This document shows, piece by piece, positions 54,060-64,000 of a stretch of 64,000 nt of DNA. The translations under genes and the position numbers were made by a program. The stretch is taken from contig OX336343.1 in the NCBI GenBank assembly GCA_946902875.1, forward strand, positions 19,949,596 through 20,013,595, given 5' to 3'. The DNA comes from Nematopogon swammerdamellus (taxonomy: Eukaryota > Arthropoda > Insecta > Lepidoptera > Adelidae). The notes beneath the pieces are model-generated. The model was given only the letters and a program-made list of their open reading frames with translations. It was not told the DNA's origin and ran no database searches. Numbering within the stretch: position 1 is the stretch's first letter; the number at the start of each line of letters is the position of its first letter.

Positions 54060-54485
54060 AGCGGCCACTAGTGGCCGCTTTATACATTATCTGGCTTTTT
54101 GGCACGCGGTTTCGCTCTCGTGAAATTCGTATTTAGAAAGAAGAAAGTAAGTAAGCCCGCTACCGTAATTTTATTTTGGCGCGCGGACGGAACCATTCCG
54201 ATTCTATGAGAGCCACATCTTACCATAACCGGAACTGAATTTTATTCCTATCCTGTGTCCCACATACTAAAATGTGCTTGTACTAAGTTTCATCGAATTC
54301 GGATTATCCGTTTAAGAGTTATGGCGGAACATACATCCATACATACAGAAAAGATTTCTAAAAATCATAAATTTAGTTTTAGTATTATACATAGAGTCTA
54401 CAAACACAGTATCTCATAAAACAAAGTAACTTACTCCATGACCATCCCTTACAGATTTATTATTAGTTTTGATTGATTGATATTG
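54060..54485 (+). repeat. 20-bp perfect palindrome followed by Rep-C
   Basis: AGCGGCCACTAGTGGCCGCT at 54060-54079 is fully self-complementary. Rep-C runs about 54105-54485 (GCGGTTTCGCTCTCGTGAAA, GGCGCGCGGACGGAACC). 53761-54059 shows no recognised feature. Confidence 0.8.
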
Positions 54486-54539
54486 ATGATAGTAGCCTGA
54501 GAGAGGATTAATACCTATAGTAAATGTATGTATATATAT

Positions 54540-54830
54540 ACTTTACTGAACACCAATTTAAACAAATTAGGCACCATAGGTGAGCTCAATGCCGTGATGC
54601 ATTGCATTCTAACTAACCTTTGTGGTGTGGGAGAATTACATGGCGAACACGAAATTTTGTAGAAATATGATGAATTCAAGCGAATAACGCATACATATAT
54701 TAATACATAGGTATCTATATAATAGATTTACATATTACCTACATTTATCAGTGGTACAACACAATCAACTGAATGACAAGAGAGAGAAGAGGGGAGTTAA
54801 AATATGTACGAAATATTTACTTTAGTAAGG
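54540..54830 (-). repeat. Rep-E copy
   Basis: ACTTTACTGAACACCAATTT, ATTGCATTCTAACTAACCTT and ACACAATCAACTGAATGACA match 20655-21235 without the LINE insertion. Confidence 0.75.
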
Positions 54831-54899
54831 ACAGAAAAATATTTCTCCAATTTTTCTATTGACGCACGGAAACGGCGCGCCGGCACGTATTGTTATATG

Positions 54900-56120
54900 C
54901 ACGGATTAGTGACAATGATTGAGAAAGGAATCCTTCGATGGTTCGGTCATGTTAGATGTTAATATTTATGGAGCGAATATGAATGGAAGAGTCCGAAGGG
55001 TACCTAGACCAGATCGGGCATGTACTCAAACAATTTGAAGTGCGTAGTAGTACCCAGAGGCGGACTAGCAGCCTTGGCCGCCCTAGGTCGTTTAGTACCG
55101 GCCGCCCAAATTCAGTGCAACCGTCCCTTTCTGCAAAGTTTACAGCGTAGGTACAAAATTTGTATATTTAATTTGAAGTTGTACGAAAATCAGTATTGCG
55201 TTCGGTTCAGCCTGCCAGAAATATTTTATTTCTCAGTGTATTGGTTTAATTTTTATATATAAGGTTTTTCATTAATAAGTAACTTTACGCTCTTTACGCT
55301 GTATCAGATACTGATCACGTTCCCATACCAATTTTTTATACCAATTTATAGCAAAAGTATTTTTTATAAGTTTTACGGCATTATTTTTCTTTTCGTCATA
55401 GCTAATTTATTTTGTCCACGTAAATGACCGCGTCTCCGCCGCGCTCACCGTTCCCGCACGTGTCGCACGCACGTGCTCCGGCCGACACCTTTCTACGAGT
55501 ATTATGTGCCTGCACTCACTGCTTCCAGCAGCAGGCAGTGGCGATGCTAGACCAAATAAAGACGTCGGCGACATCAGCTTTGCGAGGACTCTTTCATTGC
55601 ACAGTCAGAAAGAAAACGATAAATAGAATTAGACTGATGCCATCAGTCTCATTCTATTTATGAGAATATTGTATGAGTATATGAGTTTTAATTGCTAATC
55701 AAAGATTGACAAAAATTACATGAACAATCACAAATTAAAATAAATAATCCAACAAGAAGTGTGCGACCATACTTTGATGAGAATTTTTGGGATCGCGCGA
55801 TCTCAAAGCGGGTTAGCTAGGGTAAACGAGTTTTCGCGAGGCCCCCTCAAGCGCGAGGCCGTCGACGTCGCTGACGCCTAGCGCCGCCACTGGCAGAAGG
55901 CGCAGATTGGCCACCCCTAATATCTGGCCGCCCTAGGCCCGGGCCTAGTCGGCCTTTTAAGGAAAGTCCGCCTCTGGTAGTACCCGTAACTGATGGACAT
56001 GTATGAAGAACATTATGAGAGTGGAAGCGGAAGAGGTGTGTCAGGGCCTCGGCGCGTGTAGATTCGTTGTATCTGCCTAACCCACTAGGAAATAGGTGCG
56101 ATGTTATGCATGTATGTATT
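54900..56120 (+). pseudogene. LINE-zeta C-terminal fragment split by a hAT element
   Basis: GATGGTTCGGTCATGTTAG and CTAGACCAGATCGGGCATG precede 55054. GATGGACATGTATGAAGAAC and AGATTCGTTGTATCTGCCTA follow 55984. Together they give one ORF2-like tail (G-H-V ... L-D-Q-I-G ... S-A-Y-P) with frame breaks. The insertion lies inside it. Confidence 0.65.
55055..55976. mobile_element. hAT-type non-autonomous transposon, 922 bp, with 8-bp target duplication
   Basis: Perfect 12-bp terminal inverted repeats CAGAGGCGGACT, directly flanked by GTAGTACC at 55047-55054 and 55977-55984. CAG-starting ends and 8-bp duplications are the hAT signature. GGCCGCCCTAGG occurs near both ends. The inside has no transposase frame I recognise, so the copy is non-autonomous or internally replaced. 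Confidence 0.9.
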
Positions 56121-56142
56121 TAGAGAGAATAGAAGAACACAC

Positions 56143-56424
56143 CTGCTACTTCACCGTTCGGAACCGGTGTAAAACTGTAGGTCCCTTCCCTTGCCCCTTA
56201 CTAGGTGGTAGGCTCAAATTGGAGCCGACTGGGCTGGTACCACCGTACTGGATCTAAGATGGCCGCATAGCAGCCTCGGTTGTGTTCTCCTCTAGTCCAG
56301 TATAGCCAGCAATCCAGGGATGTCTCCGGTATGGCACCCGCCTTCTCGGAAGTGATATTGGCTGGTCGGAGTATGCGCTTCGGCCCCTCTAACTCAGCCA
56401 CTCATACCGGATTACATAAAAAAA
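56143..56424 (+). mobile_element. SINE-tR body, tRNA-like head truncated
   Basis: Starts at TGCTACTTCACCGTTCGGAA and runs through GGTGTAAAACTGTAGGTCCC to the A tail (ATACCGGATTACATAAAAAA). Confidence 0.88.
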
Positions 56425-56699
56425 AATAAGAGATGTTTCTACATTTACAGGTAATATTTATCACAAGCGCTCACTTGGGCCAAGTACAATGCGCAATGGT
56501 ACCACGCTATAGTGATCATGATAAGATTGGACGGGTGTCGATGGTGGAGAAGCGAGCTGAAGCGGGTCGGGTCAGGGCTAGGAATGCGGAAGGTTTAATT
56601 AGTGCGACATTGAAGAAAATTGCTTGCGGACGCACGTCCCGGCGATCCGGCTGGATATCCATCGGACGCGATAGTTATCCAGCTAGGAATTCACAAAAA
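56425..56699. other. Unassigned interval
   Basis: A short open stretch reads RVSMVEKRAEAGRVRARNAE but has no family match I can name. Confidence 0.35.
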
Positions 56700-56832
56700 A
56701 AAAACTGTTTAAAAAACATTGAACCGACTTCAACCCCTTGAGTAGAAGGCGGTACAAAAGCACAAATGGGTCCATCTATAAATTTTCAGGAGTGATTTTG
56801 TACAGCCTTTTACTCAAGATCAAAGTATTACT
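56700..56832 (+). repeat. Rep-G fragment at the 3' flank of LINE-alpha
   Basis: AAACATTGAACCGACTTCAA, then GGCGGTACAAAAGCACAAAT and TTTTACTCAAGATCAAAGTA, match Rep-G at 11326. The first part is inverted relative to the block at 62053. Confidence 0.65.
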
Positions 56833-57140
56833 TTATTTTATTTATTTATTTATTTATTTAGAGTAACCAACAGTGTGATCAACACAAAATTTACAAAAAT
56901 ACAATGGGTCACACATACACCGCTAATAGGTCACTACAGATAAAACTAAGTATATAGCGTAAGAGAAAGAAAAGTACATTTAAACAAATCAAAACTGATA
57001 AATAAACAGTTAAAATAGAAAAAATAATAATAATTTAAAATAACTAATCAATTAAATTAAAACAGAACAAAACTAAACTAAACAAACATTACATGGTACT
57101 ATTACTAAAATAATAAAAACAAAACTAAGGCAGAACTCCA

Positions 57141-60027
57141 TCACTTAGTACTAACAAAAAATCTATCATGCGCTAACTTTTTAACCCTCTGTAAGCTGTC
57201 ATTGAATAAGTCCACTTCCTTGTAGTCACTGTTGTACTTTTTGCTGGCTCTGATTATAAAGGAATTCTGTCGATAGCGTGTGAGGCAGAGTGGCACATGC
57301 AGCAGACAGGTAGATCTAGTCAGGTTGGGACGACACGGCACTCGCACGAGCAGAAGACTGAGAAGCTCAGGGCAATCAACTTGAGCGTTATGGCTGGCTA
57401 TTTTCATTAAAAATGTTATATCGGCTATTTCTCGTCTCTTTTCAAGCGGAAGTAAGTTATGATATTTGAGACTGTCTGTGGTATTATTGAACTTAAGGAA
57501 ATTACGGTAATTTAAGTGTTTTACAAATTTGGATTGAATTTTTTCGAGTCTATTTTTATAAATTAGATAGTGGGGATTCCAAACCTGAGATGCATACTCC
57601 AAGTTGCTTCGAACGTAGGTAAAATAAAGTGTTTTCAGAGTGGAGTCCTTTTTGAAATTTTTAGATAGCCGCAAGATAAAACCTAGCATTTTAGAAGCTT
57701 TAGTAGAAATCGCATCAATGTGCTGGTCGAAAATTAATTTTGTGTCCAAGTGGACCCCAAGGTCCCTAACAGATTTGACATCTTGGAGAATTTTCCCACC
57801 TAGCGTATAAGAAGTTGGTATAATATTGACATTTCTTGTGAAAGTCATTTTAAAACACTTTGCAACGTTAACTTCTATTTTATTTAGTTTCTAGTACATT
57901 TCTAGACGTGCAAGATCTGCTTTTAGTTTATTTGCATCTTCGATCGATTTAATTTCAAGAGCCACCTTCATATCATCAGCAAAGATAAAAATTTTACAAT
58001 AATGTAGACAGGATAAAATGTCATTTACATAGATGATGAAGAGAAGGGGGCCTAACAAGGATCCCTGGGGAACCCCGGAAGGTATATGCATCCATTTGGA
58101 TGCATATCCACAGAGTACCACTGCTTGAGACCTGTTGTTAATGTACGATGCCAACCACCGGAATAAGTTGCCATGAATGCCGATTGCTTTGAGCTTCTCT
58201 AGGAGTATTTTATGATCGATTTTGTCAAATGCCTTACTATAGTCAGTATAGATAACATCCATTTGAGTATGTTCTTCCATACGTTTAGATAACATGTCGG
58301 TGAATAACACTAAATTAGTTACTGTAGACCTTCCTTTAAGAAAGCCATGTTGAGAAGTTATAAGGGAGTTTTGTAAGGCTGGATAAACTTGATCGTAAAT
58401 AACTTTTTCAAAAATTTTGCTGAATATACATAATTTGGAAATGGGCCTGTAATTACTTATATCATTTTTTGATCCTTTTTTAAAAACTGGCGTTATGTAT
58501 GCAGTTTTCCACACAATGGGTACCTTACTTTCCTTGAGAGATCGTCTAAATATGAGCGACAATGGTTTCAAAATAGATTCGGCACACTCTTTTATTAGTT
58601 TCGGAGGTACATTATCAGGTCCGCCAGATTTCGACAGATCTATTTCTTTTAACATTTTCAGTAAAACACAGTTGTTCACCTCTGCCCAGCTGATGTCACC
58701 AATCACGTCACACGGAGGGATAACGGTACACACTGCAGTATTAGTTGAGGGATAAGTTGTAGTACCCTGCTCGTATGCAGAGTGAAAATAAGAAGAAAAA
58801 CCGTTGGATATCTCGGGGCCAGTACTATAATGACAGCCTTTGTAGTGCATATTCTGTGGTACATTTTGAGATTTCTTGAGAGATTTGCAATATGAGAAAA
58901 AATGTTTAGGATTGTTATGTATATTCATTTCAGTACGTTCCATAAATGCATTGTACATTTGCTTATTAAGTTTTTTAAATTGTGAACGTAGTTTTGAGAA
59001 CATACTGTAATCATTTGAATTACCATATGTTTTATATTTCTTAAAAAATTTAAATTTGCATCTATCAAGTCTAATTAGATCTTGCGTAAACCAAGGTGGG
59101 TATTTACTCTCACGCATATTTTTATGCGGGATAAACTTGTCCATGCATTGTGTAAGTTCGGTATTAAATTTATTAACAACGGCATCAATGTCATCATTCG
59201 AAACAAAATTACACCAAGATATACTGTCAAGGTGTTTGCTTATGCCAATATAGTCGCCTTTGTCAAATAGATACTTTTTCTTAGTTCCTTGCTGTAGGTA
59301 CTCATGAGTAGAAAAATTAAGTTCAATTAACAAGGATTTATGGTGTAGATCTTCCTTAATTAATGGTTCATCTGCTGCTAAGACTGTGACTTCGAAATTC
59401 GCTAGTACTAAGTCCAGTATTCGGTCATTTACATTTGGCACCGAATTATATTGACCAAGTCCCGTAAGCGTAAATGTATCGATTAATTCGGTAATAATAG
59501 GGGTCGTTGCATTGGATTGTATCATAATTCGGTCGGAGTCGACCCGGGTCCATTGAACTTCGCTGAGATTAAAATCGCCTAATATGAGAAATTTATCATC
59601 TGGGTGAGCATTAGTTATTGTTACCAATTTGTCAATAAAACATGAAATTTGCGTAGAATATGTAGCGCCTTTGGGTAAGTAAATGCAACAGATGTTAAGA
59701 TTACCTGGAGCTCCAGTGCCACCCTTAAGTGTAAGCCAAATCCTCTCCGTGATCTGTCTGCCACTCTGACCGCGCATAAAGAGGTAACTCAACGCGCGCA
59801 GCTATCATAACTCCGCCTCCTAGTTTCTGTTGAGTACGTGCATAGTTCCTATCGCGCCTCCATACATGATACCTTCCATCCACCAGTTCCTCACTACAAA
59901 TACCTTCTAGGAGCCAAGTTTCAGAGAATACCAAGAAATCATATGAATTACTTGTAACAGATTGTAACATTTCTCTCGTCTTCGTTCGCAATCCTCTAAC
60001 ATTTTGATAGTAGGTAATAAGAGTCAT
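57141..60027 (-). pseudogene. LINE-alpha ORF2: endonuclease-reverse transcriptase, two lesions
   Basis: Nicks target DNA and reverse-transcribes the element RNA in place (family knowledge). The endonuclease opens MTLITYYQNVRGLRTKTREM with FSETWLLEG and GGGVMIAARV, later FLILGDFNLSEVQW. The reverse transcriptase shows PVFKKGSKNDISNYRPIS, YTDYSKAFDKIDHK, SGVPQGSLLGPLLF and IFADDMKVA. A small indel near 59740 shifts the frame inside the endonuclease (frames 60027-59725 and 59792-57891). A TAG at 57891-57893, most simply a Trp codon mutation, stops the thumb region. The same frame then continues to 57141, ending KLAHDRFFVSTK. These lesions predict a non-functional protein. Confidence 0.92.
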
Positions 60028-60694
60028 TAGGCTGGTTTTGTAGCACGAAATTTCAAAATGTCTTGGGACAGCGAATTAACCGAGAGTAAAACAAAAATAT
60101 GTGTAAATAATTCTAATATGTAGTAGCAATGTGACTGAGATAACAAGTTATTTGGCATGATTTTAGATGGGTAGTATAAATAATGTTTCGGGCTATAACC
60201 TACCGTTAAATAAAGGGGTGCAGTACGGGTAATGCAGCAGGTAATAATCATTGATTTTATAACCCTGATAGTAATAATCAATAATAAAGTCTTGATGAAG
60301 TGCAAAACTTTAGCGCATTCTGTTTTGACAGCAACCGATAAACAAGGTTCGTTCAAAGTCCGTTCGTTCGGGCATCGCCGTCCGTAGCAACGGGCGAGGC
60401 AACGGGTGAAAGAGACTGCACTAGTGTGGATGTTATGATCGTTCGGTGATAGACAAGGACAATAGTTAGTTGCATCAAGCTGAGTAGTGATACAGGTAAA
60501 CGGTTTTTCTGTAACAAATAAAGAAGTTAGTTGCATTATAATCACTAGTGGATCATTCAATGACAGATTACAATAAGTGGTTGTTAAGTAACATTTTTGA
60601 AAACATAGTAAGAAGTAGGCAAGTGATGTATAAATAGTGAACAAGTCAAAGTTCATGTGGATAACGTTCGGTCGTAGTAGGACATACTCGTAGG
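60028..60694 (-). other. Spacer between LINE-alpha ORF1 and ORF2
   Basis: No conserved motif. The 209-codon frame here is hydrophobic and cysteine-rich without homology that I recognise, and I treat it as non-coding spacer. A long ORF1-ORF2 gap is unusual for compact LINEs. Confidence 0.5.
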
Positions 60695-61627
60695 TTACTT
60701 TTGCTGCAGTGCTTGAAGATCCGAGGCCTTTGTGATAAAAAATACTTTTTTATCTGTATCGTTGCGGCGTACACGAATTTGGCAATTTTTTACCCAGCAG
60801 TAGCGAAAACCAGATTCCTTTGAGATTCGTTTAGCTTCAGCCAAAAGACGCTTGTTGGCGGGAGTCAGGTGATCATTGACGTATATTCGTTGTGGTTCTC
60901 CAGCAAAGCATATCTCTTTTGTTGTAAGCCCTTTCCGTAGTCGGGCCGCAGCAATGATCTCATCTTTTTGATATCTCCTCATGAAGCGGACAACAATAGG
61001 CTTGACGTTCTTCTTCTCAGCGTCACGGGTTGCTACTCGAGTGATATAGCTGATATCTTTCTTCTCGACTGGCACTTCCAGCTTAGCTGCGATATTGAAT
61101 AAAATATCGAAGAGATTTTCGTCTTTCCTTTGTGGTATGCCACGGATTTCGATGTTTTGTGCTCTCATCCACTGGTCTCTTGCGTCGAATTCGCTTTTCA
61201 TTAATTGTATTTCCTGTTGAGCGTTAGCGAATTCGGCCGACAAAGAATCGATCCTTTGAATTTTGGCATTTATGCCAGCAAGTTCCTCACAAACCTTCTT
61301 CACCTTTTCCGATGTTTCATTTTGCGATTCCTTGAGTTGTTTTAGATCCGCAGTTAGATTGGTGACGGAGGCCTTCACCAGACCCAAATCGGCATGTATC
61401 TCGTTCATCTTCTGCATCATCTGCGCTAGCGAGACAGCAGAGTCCGGGGTAGGCGACGACGCGCCAGAGGATTTGCAGCTGGCACATCGCCACACTGCTT
61501 GACGGTCACGTCCCAGCTTTCTCCAGCCCTGCTCGGAGATGCCAGCACATGGGAAGTCATACGATTGAGAACACCCAGTACATGTAGCTCCATCACTAGC
61601 GATTGCCCCACAACTATTGCAGATCAT
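60695..61627 (-). CDS. LINE-alpha ORF1: PHD-finger and coiled-coil RNA-binding protein
   Basis: An intact 310-codon frame. Residues 1-55 form a PHD-like zinc finger (MICNSCG, CTGCSQSYDFPC, WRCASCK), with the usual His apparently replaced by Asp. Residues about 65-160 are a heptad-rich coiled coil (KMNEIHADLGLVKASVTNLT and on). From about 160 an L1-ORF1/Transposase_22-like RNA-binding region follows (NIEIRGIPQRKDENLFDILF, KPIVVRFMRRYQKDEI, IYVNDHLTPANKRLL). The protein would bind element RNA and multimerise into the ribonucleoprotein particle. It lies 667 bp upstream of ORF2. Confidence 0.88.
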   Translation of the reverse strand: MICNSCGAIASDGATCTGCSQSYDFPCAGISEQGWRKLGRDRQAVWRCASCKSSGASSPTPDSAVSLAQMMQKMNEIHADLGLVKASVTNLTADLKQLKESQNETSEKVKKVCEELAGINAKIQRIDSLSAEFANAQQEIQLMKSEFDARDQWMRAQNIEIRGIPQRKDENLFDILFNIAAKLEVPVEKKDISYITRVATRDAEKKNVKPIVVRFMRRYQKDEIIAAARLRKGLTTKEICFAGEPQRIYVNDHLTPANKRLLAEAKRISKESGFRYCWVKNCQIRVRRNDTDKKVFFITKASDLQALQQK

Positions 61628-62052
61628 GTTGTCAAGTTTTCCAAATTGATATTTTTGAACAGATATTTAGTAAACACTAAGTTATATTAAAATGTTGAAT
61701 GGTGAAGTGCTGTTTTCGGGCAACTGTCAGATGAAGTTCAGCTGATTGGCGTAAGTTAGATAAAGTTCCATTAGCAATAGGATTTCTGTTCAATTGAGGG
61801 TAGTTATTAAAAAAGATGTAATGTTATGTGTTTTGTTTTGCTAATTACTGATTTATAAGAAGTTAAAACGGTATAGTAAGTTGTGAAAAATGAAAAGTAA
61901 ATTTTCAGTTTTAGTTTGGAACACAGTCACTCACACTCGTGTTAACTTTATACCGGAGTTTAATTAAATTCAATAAGATGTGACAGATCGTGACTACTCT
62001 TACTCACGTCACTTTTTATGGATGCTTTTGCATGGATTACTTAATACTTATT

Positions 62053-62385
62053 AGGGGTTGAAGTCGGTTCAATGTTTTTTAAAGAGTTTTGTTATTTCAC
62101 TCTTTTTAGTAATATCACATAATATTAAAATCGGTTGACGGGAAGTGGGTGATTGAAAAATTCCTTAGAGTGAAAGTGTTCATCCCTTAATTTCCTATAT
62201 TATGAGAGAATTCTATATATTTCCCTAAATTATGATAGGACCACCCCTGAGATATACCCTACTCATGAAAAAAAAAATTAAAATCGGTTGAGAATTGGCG
62301 GAGAAATCAGGTAACATACACACAAAAACAAAACATACAGACGAATTGAGAACCTCCTCCTTTTTGGAAGTCGGTGGAAAACTAA
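62053..62385 (-). repeat. Rep-G at the 5' flank of LINE-alpha
   Basis: GGGGTTGAAGTCGGTTCAAT to TTTTTGGAAGTCGGTGGAAA, with GAGAACCTCCTCC near the end, as at 11326-11645. It lies directly beyond the LINE 5' end. Confidence 0.65.
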
Positions 62386-63044
62386 ATGCACGGAGGGAGT
62401 GGATATTATAGTGAATTCAATGGAAATTTAATGTTGGCTTTCGACATCTTAAAGTAGCCATCCTTAATTAGTGTATAGAGTGATAAAAATATATGAAACC
62501 CCCAATTTCTAAAGTTAAACAAAAAGGATGCAAACCTCAAAATTTGACTAATCTATCTATAGTTTCTAATTGAAACAAATAAAAATAAATAAATGGTTAC
62601 CGAGCATATTAAAACCCAATGTTAATAAGAAAAAAATGCCATTAGATGCTGATATTTACGATGCCTGATAGCTAATTTTTATTACGATCGGTGCATTTTC
62701 TCTCTATCATCAAACTGATTGAATAAGTGAGATTTTAGTTCTTCTGACTGAGCACTATATTCTTAAGCTAAACCTTAGTTGTGCTTTGTTGTGTTATTTT
62801 ATAGCCGCATTACGACCTACCCTGAGAAAATTTCCTGACAACAACGTTTAGAACGGATACATTTTACCCAAATAGTTGCGAGCCAGTAACGAACTGTTTG
62901 GTTATATTTTACCAAATGTTGGTAGTAATTTTAGAGCTAAGAACGTCAGCCTCGAACGTGGACCCAATCTTGTTGCATTGATAGACACAGACGGATCTTC
63001 ACCAGTGCAGTCGTAGCGCTCAGTAAGATGTGAGAGAAGCACGG
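62386..63044. other. AT-rich interval with no recognised feature
   Basis: No gene or repeat family identified. Confidence 0.45.
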
Positions 63045-63447
63045 GGCGGGTGGCCGAGTGGTTTGGGCATCGGCTTCTCATGCGAGAGGTCCGCGGTTCC
63101 AATCCGGTCGGCGTGTACCAATGAATTTTTTCTGACGAAAAAATTTACGTGCATACCTAGACCTGCTGCTTCACCGTTCGGAACCGGTGTAAAACTGTAG
63201 GTCCCTTCCCTTGCCACTTACTAGGTGGTAGGTTCAAATTGTAGCCGACTGGGTTGGTACCACCGTACTGGATGTAAGATGGCCGCATAGCAGCCTAGGT
63301 TGTGTTCTCCTCTAGTCCAGTATAGCCAGCAATCCAGGGAAGTCTCCGGTATGGCATCCACCTTCTCGGAGGTGATATTGGCTGGTCGGAGCATGCGCTT
63401 TGGCCCCTCCGACTCAGCCACCCATACCGGAGTAAATAAAAAAAATC
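63045..63447 (+). mobile_element. SINE-tR reference copy: tRNA-like head, body, A-rich tail
   Basis: The head is tRNA-like: A box TGGCCGAGTGG (63051-63061), an anticodon-arm-like TTCTCATGCGAGAGG, and B box GGTTCCAATCC (63095-63105). The body repeats blocks also present in SINE-5S: GTAAAACTGTAGGTCCCTTC, TTACTAGGTGGTAGG, GGGTTGGTACCACCG. It ends ACCGGAGTAAATAAAAAAA. RNA polymerase III transcription is expected from the boxes. It is not a functional tRNA, since it lacks a matching acceptor stem. Confidence 0.9.
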
Positions 63448-63846
63448 AAAAAGGGGGGTGAAACACAGCTGAACTATAGCGTCAAGTGGATGACAGGGTT
63501 TACTACTCCGGCCGGCCGGCCACACGTCTCGTTGCGGATAGGGCTGTAAAGCCAGCTCTACCCGCGACGGCGCAGTTGTAATTAAATACGAAACACTCCG
63601 CGCCATTCTTCTTTTAGTACTTGACTGTCGTTTCATTAGTATCACGAAGTACGCAGGGATTGTTATAAGTACAGCGATGGGTGCTTGTGGTTTTCGGGTG
63701 TGCGTGTATGCAGGTTACTGTAGAGCTATGAGGTAAAAGGTGAAGCGGTCTCGTGTCCTCTGGCTCCACGTGTAGCTGCAGCTGATGTTGTATGGGCTAG
63801 TGCCCAGTTGTTCTTGCCAAGCGATCTGTATTTATGCGAGGCGTAT
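63448..63846. other. Unassigned interval
   Basis: GGCCGGCCGGCC near 63512 is a short palindromic run. No gene recognised. Confidence 0.4.
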
Positions 63847-64000
63847 TTTTTTTATTTTTTTTTTTTTATGGAAACTGACACGATTGGCTACATCACCTAC
63901 AACATCCGTGATGTCAGCCCATAACACCGGGTGAACTTGGTGCCACGTCAGTGCTTCCCTTCGGTCGTGCCGGCTACACTGAACTGGACGGAAAACACAA
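63847..64000 (-). mobile_element. SINE-5S tail and body, runs off the window end
   Basis: T run, TGGAAACTGACACGATTGGC, and GTGCTTCCCTTCGGTCGTGC as in the other reversed copies. Its head lies beyond 64000. Confidence 0.88.

Larger units (their letters stand above)
56835..62050 (-). mobile_element. LINE-alpha: nearly complete CR1-like non-LTR retrotransposon
   Basis: Order on the minus strand: 5' UTR (about 62050-61628), ORF1 (61627-60695), a 667-bp spacer, ORF2 (60027-57141), a 3' UTR, and a TAAATAAA-repeat tail at about 56835-56862. A 5'-truncated second copy is at 34768-35545, sharing the same 3' end and tail. The PHD-type ORF1 plus apurinic endonuclease and reverse transcriptase fit the CR1 group. 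ORF2 carries only two visible lesions, so the insertion is recent. Confidence 0.88.

Noticed and set aside
60027..60656. 209-codon minus-strand frame between LINE ORF1 and ORF2
   Set aside because: Hydrophobic, compositionally odd, with no motif or homologue I recognise; it lies in the element's spacer.
63045..63120. Possible tRNA gene
   Set aside because: Has A and B boxes but no pairing acceptor stem, and it is fused to a SINE body with an A tail; it recurs at 45739 and 48074.

Overview
The window looks like lepidopteran (moth or butterfly) nuclear DNA. I infer this from the short-intron, insect-type inward-rectifier K+ channel gene, the AT-rich background, and many interspersed repeats of kinds I know from moth genomes. 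These include SINEs with poly(A) tails, CR1/jockey-like and RTE-like LINE remnants, elements starting GGGTTCCGTA, and hairpin MITEs. I cannot name the species.

The only host gene I can build completely is on the minus strand at 2180-3883. It is a three-coding-exon Kir (Irk) potassium channel of 432 residues. All splice sites and phases agree, and the predicted TM2 rectification-site residue is Gln. Two further candidate exons on the plus strand (20405-20571, convincing; 45604-45649, weak) suggest that a large part of the window lies in introns of an unrecognised plus-strand gene.

Nearly everything else is transposable elements. 4-8.3 kb: hairpin/MITE sequence, then a decayed LINE with YADDST reverse transcriptase. 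8.5-10.8 kb: a possible TIR element carrying other insertions. 12-18 kb: SINE and LINE nests plus a 739-bp near-perfect hairpin. 18.7-21.7 kb: tandem repeats, a GC-rich inverted repeat, the orphan exon and a C28 run. 22-34 kb: full-length SINEs and nested insertions. 34.8-35.5 kb: a LINE 3' end holding a nested insertion whose empty site is also in this window. 37-54 kb: mixed SINE, LINE, hairpin and minisatellite DNA. 55.06-55.98 kb: a hAT-type element with its target-site duplication. 56.8-62 kb: a nearly intact two-ORF CR1-like LINE. 63-64 kb: a full tRNA-headed SINE and the start of another SINE that runs off the end.

The most interesting signal is the SINE network. Two families with different RNA polymerase III-like heads share a related body. 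One head is a plain tRNA-like A/B box. The other is a tRNA A box, then a 5S rRNA-like segment, then a B box. A third module, with no clear Pol III boxes, is attached to some copies of the 5S-type family and also to an unrelated body. I found no CRISPR array, no bacterial-style operon, no authentic tRNA or rRNA gene, and no new defence or biosynthetic system.
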